Source: Zeus faber
Taxonomy: Eukaryota; Chordata; Actinopteri; Zeiformes; Zeidae
Assembly (NCBI GenBank): GCA_960531495.1
Contig: OY482848.1
Span: forward strand, 29,342,708 to 29,406,707
Direction of reading: 5' to 3'
DNA: 64,000 nt
How positions within the stretch are numbered: position 1 is the first letter of the stretch; each line of letters begins with the position of its first letter. Positions 38,240 to 53,271 of this stretch are shown here, in pieces. Below the pieces are notes generated by a model that saw only the letters and a list, made by a program, of their open reading frames with translations, had not been told where the DNA came from and made no database searches. Made by a program: the position numbers and the translations under genes.

Positions 38240-41200
38240 ACTTTTTTCCTTCTGAATCCCCACAATGGAACTCGGTCAAACAATTGTGGTTTCCCAATTT
38301 ATGATTGTTACAGCAAATTCCCATGCAACATCAAGGTTCAACACGTCTAGCACGTAATAAGACCCTACAAAGTCATATAAACCAATGCAGTAAGTACAAG
38401 CTTCACTGTTTCTCTGCTGGCTGAACTCACCGCTCTGGCTCAAGTAAGGAAAATTACTAATGTACTGAGACGGATTGATCAAATCCCCGTTTCAATTTCT
38501 CTTCCATTGTTACTCTTACTCGCACTTACTCGCAATATGCACCTTGACACAGCAAACGTGGACATCTTCTCCCACTGTGGATGAGGATCAATAACTCTTT
38601 CTGGTCGCTAAAATTGGCTCATTATGATGAGAGGCTTTTGAAGCACTTGGAAGAGCACTCGATTCTATACCAGATAAACCCCAATGTGCAGCAGTGTTTG
38701 TCTCTCCTATACAGTGCCTTCATGACTAAAAGAGGAATATTTTGGCATTGCTTCCAACAGCAAGTGTTCTTCTGATATTACACATTTTGGCAGTTTTTGA
38801 CGTTTCGAAAGTTTTCCATCTCTCGGTGACAATATCTTATTTTTCCACTGCTCAATTCAAAATCTTTTACGTTCAATCCAGAGAAAACAGTTCTGCTATA
38901 TGTAGGAGGTTAGTTTGGATTTCCAATGGTGTTTTGTGTTACATGAACAATTTAACTGCCTGGCGGCTGCCAAGATTTCTTATCAAGGTGAGAAGCGGCA
39001 GGAGGGAAGAGAGAACGAGAGATAGAGAGAAGAGAATGTTAGATGACCTGCTTTTACCTGGCCTTTAAATAGGAGAAGCATAGAACCACTGTTACGCACA
39101 GACAAGCATTTAGAAAATGCACAGACGCAACCAAAAACCATTAGAAATCTCCTTCCACTCAGCAACTCAATAAAAGTGACCTAAAAAATATTTTTTTCAA
39201 GCAATTATTTGGTTGTTCGTTTCGTGGACACACTATGCTGCTGGTAACCAAGTCAGGCAACCCTCCGCTTGATCTCGCTTCGATTGCATTTGCATCTCTT
39301 CATCGTTTGCAAACTGATCATGGCTGAAGTGCCCTTAATGACATTCGCTATCCTGCAGCTGGTATGGTGGTCAATCTGGTAAATCCTTTGGGATGCTTGA
39401 TCTCTTGTGGGACCTTGGAAAGATCACCTGCTATTGACATGAAAAATAAATAGATAAGAATGGGCTAAAATCGAAGGTTTGATTAAACGGCAGCGGTCAA
39501 CCGGGCCATTGTATTGAACGGCGAGGTGGGCAATCAGGTTTCAGAGACTTTCAGAGACTTCTTTTTTTACCCGGTGTCTGCAGCAGAACAACCAGATGCA
39601 AGCTAAGTCCCAGTAAGCGGGCATAATTCTTAACCAGCAACAGCCACAACAACCGGTGTTTTTACTGAAAAAAAAAAAAAGGGGGGATGGATAACATTTT
39701 CATTACACTAAAAGCTAGTATTAGACGACCCTTAAGCACCTATCACACCATCTCTACCCAAAACATCCATTATAACAAGACATTTACTGTATATGTGGGT
39801 TTAATGCAGGTTAACACTGAAACCACAGATGGGATATTAACGATGATCATTCGAATGCAAAGTCAACGGAAGTCACTGGCAAGTAGCATTAACCTTTAAG
39901 ATGAATATATGCAGAAATGAGGCTTGAATCCATGCTTAATATGAACACTGTCTGTCTACAAAGATAAGTACTGGTTACTGCATTCATTTAAATTGATGTA
40001 ACGACTATATATTGAAAAATTTCACCAAATATAGACATTTTGTGTATATTTTTATTTTAGTAAGCTTTGTAAGTACACAATATTGTTTCAGTTAGTTTCA
40101 TTTTTTTCCAATCTAGTTTTAACAAAAAAAAATGTTCACACTTAGTTTTAGTTTGTTGTTTAGTTTTAGTAAACTGTGCAGGGATGCAAACACATGTATG
40201 GTGAAAAAAGGTCTGACATAGAGTTATGGTGGTAGCCGACGGTTATCCGGGTTACCATGAACGTATCACTTCTGACAAGCATTACAGTTTTCCGAGCCCG
40301 TGAATGCAGAAAATCGCTTTGGAGCTCTTTCAACCGGAGACCGCCGTGTCCATGTCTTAGTTCTGAGGTAATATCAGGGAATGAGTCCACTCGTTAATTG
40401 GTCACGTTAATCAACCGATAAAAAAAAAAAAAAGCTCAAATTGGTCGCCCTTTTCGGATTGGTTTGGACAATTCACACAAGTCACCCAAACTGACGTGAA
40501 AAAAGCGACATTCGCCGAAAATTAAGTCGTTTGAATCCCTGAGTGTAGTTTCCTTGCTTTCCTGCCGTCCACAGGTGCCTGTGCACACCGGTGCCAAGGG
40601 CAACCTGGCAACCGTTAATGTCGAGCCTTGATCCCTCATCTTAAATTGTAAAGGTTTGTTTTTGTCTGTCTTTTAAAAAACAATTTCAGGACAGATCTGG
40701 TAGTGACAGGGCCAGTCGCTTGAAGACATTGCATTGTGGGTATGGCAGTTTCGCCTACCACATGCCACCCAAGTGGCCTTTTTCAGGGAGCTCCGGCACA
40801 GGGACACAGACAATGGGGTTTAAGACACAGTTTATTGTAGAGAGTGGGCTGGATGGAATAAGCCCAGGAACAGATGGACGTATGTCATGACAAGGGCTCC
40901 TCTCCTGACTGTGTGTGTGTGTGTATGAGGAGGATGACAGAGAGATAGCTAATGAAAGCCGATATACTTGTTGCAAGTTATTATGTTATTCTAAAAGTTA
41001 GAACCTGGCTGTATATTCCCTGTCCTCAAATAAATCCAAGCCCAAAGAGCACTGCCTCGTGTTGTCTCTGTGGAAGGAAATCACTCCGTGTGGAAGTTCC
41101 TAACAACAAGGTCCCATTCAAACGGATTAAACACTGCATGTGAAAGCCCTCAGAGACATGTCATCAACTTTATAAACCTTTGGGACTAAAATAAAACAGA

Positions 41201-42575
41201 AACGAAACTGAGCCTTTGCTTTAGAGCTGCAAGCAAACTCCTTGTGTGAGGACACAAATGGTGAGTGAGGAATGCCAAAATTACAATTTTAGGGCTAAAA
41301 CCCCAGCAGGGATGAATATAATGTTATAGTAGGCCTATCCCCGCCAGCTTACTATCGACACTAACAATTCTTTAATGGTTGTGTCAGGCCAAGGGGGCGT
41401 GATCAAGCCGCTGCTGCAGACAGGCGGTGCGGGCTCCCATCCAGGGGCCGCTCAGCTGCTGCGGATCGGGCGAATCAACGGAGGGACTCCGCTGATTTGT
41501 CCGGGACTAACAGAGGGTTTGTTATCCCAACAGTGAAGGACGGCGGCGTGCGTGCGGAACATGCTACTGACGAGGAGTGCGCTACCGAATGCACCGGGCC
41601 CGTCACACAGGGAGCGCATCTAACCGCCGAACAAATAATTTAAGTATTTTGCCTGCGAGCATTAAAGGTGTCCTCTTTGGCATACCTGTCAACCCTCCCA
41701 CCTTTTTATTTAAACAAGCAAATAAATACACGCCAAGCAGCGCTTGTTTTGCCTCTGCCTGCCCCCTCTCTCAATCCCTGGCCCTGCGCCAGAACACACC
41801 TCTACAATGTTATTTTAACTTGAACATGTACTCACGGCTCACGCTTCCTGAAATATTTAATAAATATTTAATAAATAAATAATATTTTAATAGATTTTTC
41901 TTATTTATGTTTACTTTGAATTTATGGTTGATTAGTCTAATTGAAGCCTGGTTGTTCAATAAATGAATTTCATATTTATTATATTTAACACTTATTTTGT
42001 TGCAATTTTATGTTCTTGAAAATGAATAATGAGATATTTATCTGTATTTTGTGATATAAAGAATATCGTTATTGCAGAAATACCCTGAAATATTGTGACA
42101 TTATTTAAGGGCCATATCGCTGCTCCCTCCCTACGGTCTTTAAAATCAAAGTATTAAAAAAAGATCTCTAGAGAGCACTTCGCATTGCATGGCAGCATTA
42201 AATTGCATGGCAGCATTAAAACTGCCATGTAGTTTTCACTGAGTTTTGATTGTCTGTAATGTCACTAACATATGCTAAACAATATGGCTGATGGCATTGC
42301 TTTACTGCTGAAAATAACTTTTCAGCTAGGTATCGATTTCAAGCTCTTGTGCAAGTCATTACATCAGGAGAAAACCCCACGTGGCAGATACTGCTGGATT
42401 TCAAAGAATGCTTAAAGCTCTCCAAACTTTGAGCATATGCTGTCAGCCTGATTGTGTTCTGACCTCCCTCTGCCACCTGCATGACTGCTTCCTATTTCAG
42501 AGCTCAAGGTCCCCAGTAAACACAAAACTACTGCATGGCCTTACACTTACATCTGATATTACTGATGAGTGACCC

Positions 42576-42577
<2 letters not shown>
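38240..42577. other. Unique-looking sequence
   Basis: No gene or complete element was recognised. 41390-41640 is GC- and CpG-rich within AT-rich surroundings. Confidence 0.5.

Positions 42578-42661
<84 letters not shown>
42578..42661. repeat. (AC)42 microsatellite
   Basis: An uninterrupted AC run of about 84 bp. Confidence 0.98.
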
Positions 42662-42664
<3 letters not shown>

Positions 42665-45600
42665 AATGAGCGTATACACTCATGCCAGCACGCACCCACA
42701 AAAATTTAAATTTAAAACACGTGTTTACTCAATTAAAGCACGAAGCTTTTGGGATCTCATAAATCCTGATCCTCCTGGTTATGGCCATGTTACTAATGTG
42801 TTTTATCATTCTGCTGTTACACATTATAAACCTTGTGTTGTGTTTGCCCTACCCCTGCAGTGGGAAGCTTGTTACACTGTCCAGATGCATCTGACTTCAC
42901 AGACATAAAACATAGAGCACCACATAGTGGATTAGCAAAGGCCAAGAGTTTCCGGTGTCTTCAGCAGAGCATTAGTGTCCATCACTGTGTCTCAGTGTCT
43001 GTTGATGAAGGGTATGATAAAGGCTGCAGATGATAATGCAGCAGTAAAAGGGAAGGGGATGCAGTCAACTCCTGATCAGAGTTGTGACTGATGGATGTTT
43101 TCTGGCTTCGAAAAAGTGGCTTTCTTGCAATCGCTCTCTGAAAGTAAAGTGTATCTCAAAAATCTGCCCAAATCAGTGAAAGCAAGTTTAAAGAAGCAAA
43201 GCCAGAAGCAAAGCTTGTGGTAAAACTTGTGCTTTTTTTTTTTCCTCCTTTTTTTTTTTTATGAAGATGAAATTCAAACAAACTTCAGGTGACACCGGCA
43301 AGACAGGAACATGGACGACATCCCATCTGGCATGGTTCACTCAGTTACCCGGCCCCGTGCCCAGATGACTTGTCTCAAACCCCACGCTGGCAAGGCGTCT
43401 AGGTCATGACGGCGTGTAATCAGGAACTGAATGGGAGCCTTTTATCTCGCTCTACACAAGTGTTAGTGGTTGAGTTTTACAATCCGTGCTGGAATTCTCC
43501 TGCGCCATGATTCAAGATTTCCATTAGTGCCCTATTTGAGGCAGAAAAAAACACAAACAGGTTTTGAAGACATGTTGATTGGGTAAGTATATCCGCATAA
43601 CCGAATGGGACCGCCAAATGTCGCCAATCCCATCATCAAAGTGTTGACATTTGGCGGTGAATATCTGCATCAGTGAAAGTTTTTTCTAAACAGATGACCC
43701 ATGAGCTCAATTCGTATGCGCCGGTTTCTACATACTGCCGACATACATCCCTGTCTGGCGATAAATAGGATAAATGGTGACATTTCTAAATGCAAAACAC
43801 CACCTTACGCTTTTGCTTTCCAAACACATTAGGGCAGGTGATATACACTCAACGCAATGCAGCATTTTCTCAAATGCACTATGGATATACTGTATGTCCA
43901 ATAAATAATGCAGAGAGCCGGGATGGACTGAATTGATCTTTAAGAAACAGGGAGAGAGAGGGACCTCCTTTTGGTGAACTCCAAATTGGCCGTGGTGCAC
44001 TGTTGGTTAGCAGGGAAGAAAGGGCATATGCACCATGAAAACTCAGCTCCCAATAATTTATTCTACAATCTTTTAGTCGCATAAACATTTGTCGTTCATC
44101 AGGATTCTTTGTGTGGCCAAAACACTGCTGCAATAATAAACTACCGGGGGCCCGGTTTTCAATGGACAAACATCTCTCTTCCCTGTGTGACTTTTTTATC
44201 CTGCACCTGAACCCAAATCAGGTTGTATGTACAGTATCTTTTATCTTCCACACCAAGACCTCATCAGGGGTCCTTGTCTGTCTTGTCAACTTTGGCTATT
44301 CTTAAATTATTTATTGCCAAATTATTGCCGCTGTGGATACAGGAAAACAAACAATTTGATTACCAGCATATTCAGTTCTACTGCAACAGTTCTTCGTGGG
44401 ATCACTGATCTCTCCTTTTATCGCAAAGGAACAGATAATAGTTGGTACATTATCTGGGAACATACATGTCAGACGGCTGAGACATTAAAAAGCATATCAG
44501 TGATCCCGAGGTCAACGTACTTGAGAGGCTTAAAGTAAATACAGGACATATGGAACATTTCTGAATACATGCATGTGCATACAAACACATAAACATTAAA
44601 ACGCACACAAACACGGGTGCGCACACACATTTTCTGTCCAATCTGTTCGACATAGGCTCTTTTCCCACCACTGTTAAATGCATGCCCCACCCAATGCAGA
44701 GCCTTTCATCGTCTTTATCCATAAAGGAACACATCCCTACGGATCAAAACCCATAATCCCCCTGTTCATAGTTCCGCTAATGGATGGGATTAGGACAAGT
44801 GGCGCTGACAACTTGGTTACTGGGTCCATTCTAAAGCCATGACAACACACAGGCCTCGGGCTCAGAGCGGAACAGAACCATGAAGGCATCTTTGATGTCT
44901 TATCGAAAACCACCTCCAAATCAAAGACTTTTTTTTGGGGGGGTCATGTTTATGAATCTGACATAATAAGCAAACCACGCTTCTCCTAGTTTAACATTTA
45001 TATTTTGATTAACCTTCTTAACTTTCTTGAGGAGCAAACTTGAGGTTTAGGATACAGGGTCAATAAAAGACCAGTGGTTTGGGTGGGTAATTGATCTTTG
45101 AGTACCTGCACAGTTAAGTTTTGACAGGTAGATAGGCCTGTATCGCACCCACATGCTGTAGAAAAAAAAATGAAAGGTAGCATCTGCAATGTCACCCATT
45201 GGTTTCTGAAGAGACGATTTTGAAGCCCTGAATTTGGATTTTGGGCTCACAGTCATCTTTGTGGGAAACAAAGCCAAAACATTTTCAATTTGTCTTATTT
45301 TTAGTGTGCTGAGGTAGAGCAGTTGAGGTGGGGTTAGCTTGAATGCCAACGGGAGACCTGTCAACAATGATAACTAAGCCCCCAAATATACCTCTCTTTA
45401 AGCTTTAAAGGTCCCATATTATGAAAAACTCACTTTTTCATTGCTTGTGTACATACAGTTGGGTCCGTGATGGGTCTACTAACACACAAACTGTGAAATA
45501 AGACAACCCAGTCAGTTTTCTTGTGGGATGCCCATTTCAGAAAACATGTGATTCAACAAGCTGTTCATATTTGCCTACGCCTCCTACTTCAAGTGGGGGC

Positions 45601-46181
45601 TCATTAGAATGAGACCGCCCTCCACCAGAGTGTCTTCACCCACCGCTTGAGAAATACCTTTGCAAAGGTGCGCCATTTTTTTTCTCGCATGCGCCAGACA
45701 CGCTATCATTATGTCGAAGCTGAGAGCTAAGTAATCTCCCCCTGGGATTATTAAAGTATTTCTGATTCTGATTAAGCATTGAAACCGCTCTGTTGTTGGC
45801 TGCAGAGACCAGCCCAATTTTTTTAAAAGAAAGAGGAATCAATAACAACTATCTGTGACAAAACTGCAGATAAGGGAAATGTAAGTATTCAAAAAATAAT
45901 TGTGCCGTGTGTTTCTTTTGCCGTTTTTGAGGCATACCTGTCAACCCGCCCATTTTTCCCAGGATTCTCATATACGGTATATGATCCTTCTCACCCACTG
46001 TCCTCCCATTTGATTATTTTGTGAATCTCCTGTATTTTTAACCTTTCTTAAAAAAAGTTAAATAACGGTTTCTCCAAATAAAATCAATAAAAATAGGGTG
46101 TAGATTATTTTCCTCTGTTTCCTAATTGAATGAAACAAAAAAAAAGCCCTGTACGTAACAGGGTGATATAGAGCACAATGG
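42662..46181. other. Unique-looking sequence with one LINE tail
   Basis: At 45735-45778 the plus strand reads CCTGGGATTATTAAAGTATT followed by TCTGATTCTGATT, a LINE-type 3' end. Otherwise no gene or element was recognised. Confidence 0.5.
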
Positions 46182-46572
46182 CGTGGCACGGTGGCACAGT
46201 GCATTGCACTGCTGCCTCACAGCAAAAAGGCCCTGGGTTTGATTCCCGCCTGGGGCACCGTGCTGTGGCAGGTTATCTCCCAATTAGGGGCCTTTCTGTT
46301 TGGAGTTTGCATGTTCCCCCCATGCTCACATGGGGTTTCCTCCATCTAACATCAGTAAGGACCCCCACCAAAAACATGCACACATCATCGACTGACCAGC
46401 GATGGACACTTGGTACCAGGTCCCCGGGTGCGTCGTCGAATGCTGCCCACTGCTCCTGGCTGTGCCCCCGGAGGAAGGACAAGCCAGGATGGATCAAATG
46501 CAGAGGTGACATTTCACCGGCCACCATCCAAAGTGTGTGTGTATGCACAGATAAAGATTCTTCTTCTTCTAG
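46182..46572 (+). mobile_element. tRNA-derived SINE-like element
   Basis: The head GGCACGGTGGCACAGTGC is followed by TGCTGCCTCACAGC and a box B-like GGTTTGATTCCCGCC (46237-46251), as in tRNA-derived polymerase III promoters. The body (TTGCATGTTCCCCCCATG, TCAAATGCAGAGGTGACATT) and the tail ATAAAGATTCTTCTTCTTCT match an abundant teleost repeat. TAGAGC occurs shortly before and after it and may be a decayed target duplication. Overlapping open frames here are readings of the repeat. Confidence 0.8.
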
Positions 46573-49500
46573 AGCGCCCCCCAACCTTTAATATCCTCTT
46601 TATGGAACAATAATTTTAAAAATCATAACCAAGACACTGATTAGATGTAAAGTAAACTTAGATAAAGTCTTAACGTTTTGTGGGGGTAAAAAAAAATGGC
46701 TTTGCATTATGGGTGTCGTAGTATACCATTTTAAGTGTATACTGCAGTATTAAGTAACCATAGTTCTCAACCGTAAAATGGTTCTCAACAATACATTTAT
46801 GTTCCAAAATTGAAGAGGTGAACTTTTAATTCCCCTAACCTTATGTTGCCACTGCCTGGTAGCAGACGGCCAAATGTTATAATAATCCATCCAATGAGTA
46901 ATTTATTTATGTTGAGTGAAAATGTAACTCTTGAACTCTGGTTCAACACTATTCCTGAGTTTTTGACGGCGAATAATGGATGCTTTATCATGTTAGCCAA
47001 AAACAACATCAAACATATACCCTCGGCCTATTGATTTTAGGGGATGGTAGGAAAGACTGTAATTAGTGGTGTCAACTTGTCTATGAATTATTCACCTGCA
47101 ATCTAACCCACCCACCCATTGGATGGAATACTTCTTCCCGCTAAAATGGATTCCACTGTCACTGAGCGCGAGTCTGCCTGGCCAACGTCTTATCAGCCAG
47201 GCATTAAAAACATTCACGCTTTATCCACGCAGTATATGTTAATGCAAATGTAGCATCACTTGAATGAAAGCCACGGGTCATTTTAATGCTTTGCGTACGC
47301 CTGAGGTTTCAACATTGAGTTATGGACCAGTATTCTTACACGTAGAATAGGAAATGATGACATGAAATGATGGTGGTGATAATATTATAGTAGTCTTTCA
47401 ATTATTTATATTCTGTATGACGTGATATGATTTCAAAGCATACTACTTACAATAGCATAAGTACAAAAGTCAGTTTGAATTAACACATTTGAATATCTGG
47501 TCTTTGTAAATAAAATGATAATGATAAAATCACAAGTGATCATGTTCCGAGTCACTACAGCATGCATAATCCAACAATAAAATGTGTCACAGCTGAACCC
47601 TGAAAAATGTCATTGTATTATTTTTGTTTCTTTTTTTCTTGTCTTTTGTCTCTCCTCTCTTTTGCTCCTTTAGATTTTGTCTCCTACGAGATTAGAGCCT
47701 ATTAATGCACACTACTGTGGAGCCTGGAACACAGAGTTTTAAGCCAAAAAGCTTCCAGATACAACATGGAAAATCTCCTGGAAAAGTCGACTGGGTTACG
47801 CTGGTTTAATAAAAATTCCAGATGTGAAAGAGCCTAAAAACAAACTAAGCGATGCAATGAAACTATGCAACATAAGTGTTGCATAGTGCAACCAACAGAC
47901 AGTTCATTGTTATTGGTTACTTTCTAATTCGTGTGGTACTGGAATTTTGATATTTGATCAGAGAAGAGAGGTAGTGAGTAAGTATTCTGCGGAGGAAGAA
48001 GAGACATTTGATTTGCTTTTTTAAATAGGACATTTTTGTACTGCTCACTTTGGCTAGAATGTTATACGATGCAGCTTAAATAGAAATTTCACTGGCATGA
48101 TTTTAGTACTTGTGGGCAGAAACGAGGGGGTTGGGGGGTTATGTAAGGTCGGGTTTGATAAATGGATGGATGGGTAGATGGGGGTGTTGTCAATCTATAG
48201 GCAGCAACAGAAGGCAACGGTCAGTCCCCTGCTGGAAGTGGTTACAGACAAGGAACCCTTTCCATAGGTTTTAGGAGTAAGCCGTTTTACTGGCCTGGAT
48301 TTGCTGATGCAGCAAATGTTATTACAGGCCTTCTGTGGAAGGCCTTATTGACATCATTCCTCTAATCGTGGCTCGCTCCGCAGCCACCAGGGGTCACCAT
48401 GCAGGTCAGGGACCTAGTTGGGATCTACATGTGAGATGGAGGTGTCCTTTGCACGGCTGGGGATTATTAATTCCCCTCAGTGAATGAATCTCTCTGGAGC
48501 TCCGGTGATATTGTCATGATAATGATGAGATTCCAGATTATATGTCGATTTGAATCGTGATACCCGCACATAAATGTAAAACCCGTGTGTCAATCAGACC
48601 AAAACTCAAATAAACTAGTTTCTCAAATAAAACTTTGGGTCACATCCTAGTTAACTTAAGAGTAACAAACACATTGGATGTCTTTATTTCATTATGTCAT
48701 TCCATGAGAAGACAATGAACAATATGGATTTCACCCAAGTCCCTCTTTAGTCCCCCCACCATGAATATGTGTAAATAAAACATTCCAACCGAGGATGAAC
48801 GTAAGATTCCCATATACTGTATATAGTGATTTTCCAAAGTAGTTAACAAGTCGACTAGTCCTTTATAAAAAGTGACAAAATGTTGGAATGAAATTGGAAA
48901 GGATTTTGTGTGTCGGTTCTGTTAATGAAGAGCTTAATTTGAATAAAAGGCATTTCAGTTAAGGTTTAATTTCATTTTTTTTGTATTCATTAGATTAGAT
49001 TAGATTATGTTTTGCATTAATACAGTTTTAATGGGGCATGAACTACAATCCCAGGTCAGTCCATTGACCTGGCAACCCCTGCAAAACTCACTAACACATG
49101 GATCCGCGCATGGTAGCAGCTCTTATGTAATCACCCTGTGCTGTCTCAACAGACAGAGCAAGTGTAAGACCTATAAACAGAACGTGAGAGCTATGTGTAG
49201 AAGATCTTTAGGGGAACCAAGAAGCAAAGCTATATTTGGTCCAAGTTTAACCCCCCACCACTAACCACCCTGTGACCCTCTCAACCTATGATCCCCAGAA
49301 CGGTCCATCCATGGCAACTGTCTACCTCTCTCTATGATAATAGATAATTGGTAGTAATACATCTCTTTATCTACCTCCCTTGGGATCACTCTCACATAAA
49401 CAGATTCACATCAACAGACACACGCAAATACACTCACAGACGCTACAAAATACAAACACTAAGTAATGACCGTGACCTGAGGCCATACTTGTCCCTCTGT

Positions 49501-52500
49501 GTTACTATCTCCTGACTGGGATGGGCTGAGATCCATCCAGCAGTTATAACCACTCCAGTATAAAATATTAATATTAATATATCAGGAACTTATAACCTTG
49601 GTTCATTAAGAATGGGAATTGCCAGACACATTCCTATTTACAATGATCGCTAGATATCTAGTGAATTTGATGTGTAATGAAAATCTTTTAGCATTGTGAT
49701 TTTGTCAGTACTGCTATTCAATGTTTTCATTCCATATCCTCTCCCTACTGCTCATACATATGGGACTTCCCATAACTTCCCATTAACCGTCGCAATATCA
49801 AATCATCCATCCAACGTCTTCGTAAACTAGTTAGAAACTTGCTCTGGCCATTGTAACAACTCTCCGAATAACCTTGGCAATGTTTCTGTGATATTTACTG
49901 CCATTGCGCAGTCAAGATTCAACAATCCATGAAAGGCCAATTCAGTGTTTTTGTACTTTCGCATTTGTATTTAACTGGACTTGGATTCTTTGCAGTTCTG
50001 AATACATTTCCATGATAATTTTGTTCATATTGCTGTAGGCGGTCTGATGACCTGAAGGTGTCATGTGAAGGCCAACCCTCGGGTGAATACTAGGGTCTCT
50101 TCCGCATTCCATAGGGCTAAGCAAAACCCTCAGAGCGTGTATAACGCAGCTTGGCTGTCTCTCTTTTGGCTGAAGCTTTTGAACTTCATGCGCTTTATAT
50201 TCTTTACAGTCACACAATAGCAGTAGCTGTTACAATTGATGTAGATCAATTAAATGTGTTTGCCTGATATATAAGAAATATTTGAATAAGAAAAATATCA
50301 ACACAAAGTAATACCGGGAGATTCAAATTATTGAAATGAATTGTTCACTGCTAGTTGCTAGCAATTACAAGGACTCTGCTATAGGTCTCTGCAATAACTT
50401 AATGTTGGTTTTATTTGGAAGTACCTGCAATAAGAACCAAAAGGAACTTCTAACCTTTCAACATCAGCTTCTGTCATATTGCTGCCTCTTAATGCAGACC
50501 CCCCTTTTAGTAAATGATTGCATTCAATCCACTATGCAAGTTTGGAAAATCTAATCTTGAACATACTACCTAAAATAACATCTATAAATATGAGCTGTCT
50601 GACTAACGCCCTGGGAAAGGGATGCAATGACTTTCCAACAACGTTAACTTCAACAACTTTGAAAACTAACTCACACAGATGCACTATTTGTGTGGTACTT
50701 TTCAGGCTACCAGAGGTTTACTGTGCAATAAACTCACACACATCTTTGAGCAAAATATGACGTTTATTACAAAGGACTTGTTAACCCTAAGGGAAAAAGA
50801 CCATGAATCATTTATTACAACACAATGCTGCTGCACTCACTGGAATGGACCTGCAGCATGCCCCAAACTGACAGTTCATTAGGAATCTATATTTCCAAGG
50901 CCAGATGTCAGTATGTGTTATTTTGGGCATATTATGCAGTGTACTGTAAATCCTGACCGAGGTTTGCATATGGAATAGGGCTGCGTCCCGTCTTTCTTGT
51001 CATCTGGGTAAGACATTAATAGAATGTACAGTAACACTCACCCTTGCACGTTACAACCAGCAGACGTTACTGCTCATTTTATACAAGATACAAAAGTGAA
51101 GTTATTAAAATGGATATTTTGTCCATCACAATACAGATCTCATCACAATTTCTGGAGAGCATTTGGATGCAGATGGAAGACAAGGGCAAATACTATGCAT
51201 AGGGTCTCTCTAAAACACATCTCAGAAACACTCAAGGGTCAAGGTTAGGGTTTTCATACAGTATTTACTCTACAAGTTAGTTACAAGTAAAGGGATGACT
51301 CCTAACCCCCCACTTTTACAACTTTGTGTGCAAATTTTCATTAGTGGAAGCAAAAACTTGATTATAGCATAACTTTTACACCTCCTTAATTAACCTGCCT
51401 ATTCTCTCACACTGGACGTTTGCACAGGCAGTACCATAACGACAGACAAGAACACAAAGAAGAGGAACCAGGACTGAGACACGAAATGCAGGTGCCTGGT
51501 GCCAGTGCAAGCAGACACAACACGACAGGCATACAGAGTTTACTTTTCTAGAGACTGTCAACACAGGACACTGTGCCGGATGGGCAAGGGGATGTTGTGA
51601 ACACCGTCCAAACACCCAGCCATTCAGAGACATATACAGTAACAGGCACCAATGGGCTTTGGAAAACGGAAACAATTATAGAGAAAGAGGTGGGGGTGAT
51701 GGATACGGAGTAGCACAGAGTGAGGGAGAAGGATACAGCAAGGGACAATAGTTCACTGGTGAATGGTTTCGTTGTATTGGCCTAAAAACCTTTGTATTGT
51801 CCTTCACTATAGAAGGACATGATAAAAGGTATGGTGTGTCACGTCAGAGTTTCTTTTTAGATACCTTAATCAGTCTTCGTCAGAAAAAAAAGGGTGCCGG
51901 TCCACGTGCCATGTAAGATTTCAATGTCCCGGACAAATGGTAGAGATTTCAGTCAAATACTTTCTATGTTTATTGAGCTTAAAAACAATTGATAGGCAGG
52001 CTACATAAAAAAAGAAATGATGAAGGCATGTCAATTTATATATTTTTTTTATTCAATATTCAAAATAAAATAAATCCCATCAGTTAACAATATTTAAAAA
52101 ATAAATATCACTACTTGAAATAAAGTCATTTCCGTTTGTGAACAAGAAGTAACAAGCGCAGCTGCTTTTTTTAAATAACATTTCATTTAAATAAAATGTT
52201 AATAAAAAAAAAACAAAATAAAAATGGCAAGTAGGTATGAATAAATGAATAATAAAGTTTGTGGTGTTCATCAGGGCGTCTCCTTGACATTTGTGAACCA
52301 CCGCATCATTTTAAAGTGGAGAATCAGAGCTTCCAAACAAGGTGCACTTGTGCAAATCAAGCAAATATTTTGACTTAAAAATATGACTTGTTAATGACAA
52401 GGTTGTGGCAAACTGTGATTCTGAAATAATCACCTCCAAAGTTTTACCCACACCAGGTTCATTCAGCTAGCTCCCAGAATGCAAATGAGGTTGGCGGACA

Positions 52501-52655
52501 AACAAAGCCTCATGGCTACTTAACATAATGCTGAATGGGCCAAACACGAACAGCGTTGAACAGCGTGAACAACATCCAACTATTTTTGTTTTTAAAAAAG
52601 CTGTTATTTAACAGTAAGAATGTACATGTTTTATAAAAGTGGAATTATTTTGGAG
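46573..52655. other. Unique-looking AT-rich sequence
   Basis: No gene or complete element was recognised in these 6 kb. Confidence 0.5.
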
Positions 52656-52659
52656 TTTA

Positions 52660-53057
52660 AAAGTACGCACAACACAACAAAAAGTCTATCAATAATATGA
52701 GTCTCAGAAAATCTGAAATCTGAAAATCTGCACCAACCTCAACGGACTTCATCAAGTCATCAACTTCTTCCGTTGTAACCACAACGAGCGTATAGTCGGT
52801 CTCAACCGGTGGTTCTTGAAAATATTCAGTTTCATCTTCACATTCAGGTTGAAATCCGCTGTTTGAAATGTTCTCCAAGTCCGGAGTAATATCAGATTCC
52901 GCATCGCTGTCGTTCTCAGCGTCGCTGTTGGAGAACTGACTATCATCACGAAAAGTCCACTAAGCGCTGCTAACACTGACTTGGATCTATCGCACTGGTC
53001 AGATTAAGGTCCGCGATATGATTTAAATCTTCCTCCACCCGCTTCTCCACATCCATA
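52660..53057 (-). pseudogene. Degraded acidic reading frame, family not recognised
   Basis: On the minus strand an ATG at 53057 opens MDVEKRVEEDLNHIADLNLT. Nearby open sequence is strongly acidic and serine-rich (for example SNSDAENDSDAESD) and ends near 52660. Composition and context suggest the N-terminus of a transposable-element or element-derived protein, but I cannot name the family. It is not open throughout and is treated as a fossil. Its upstream region shares a segment with 61.6 kb. Confidence 0.35.
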
Positions 53058-53271
53058 ACAACAGGGAAATGAAAGATTTCACAGACAAGCAAAACCAGAT
53101 CCTCTTCTTGTTTACGGAAGTGACGTCAGTAATTCTTACTCGATGGTACACGTTGGTACACGTCCCCTCCACAACGATGTCTCAGTGTGTGTGTAAAAGT
53201 AGTACGATTTAAAGGTTGAACTCTATCAAAACGGTTTCACATTGTGACTTCACATCACATGGAATATGGAG

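Noticed and set aside
46178-46591. Protein-coding gene of 137 codons
   Set aside because: The frame is a reading of a tRNA-derived SINE-like repeat.
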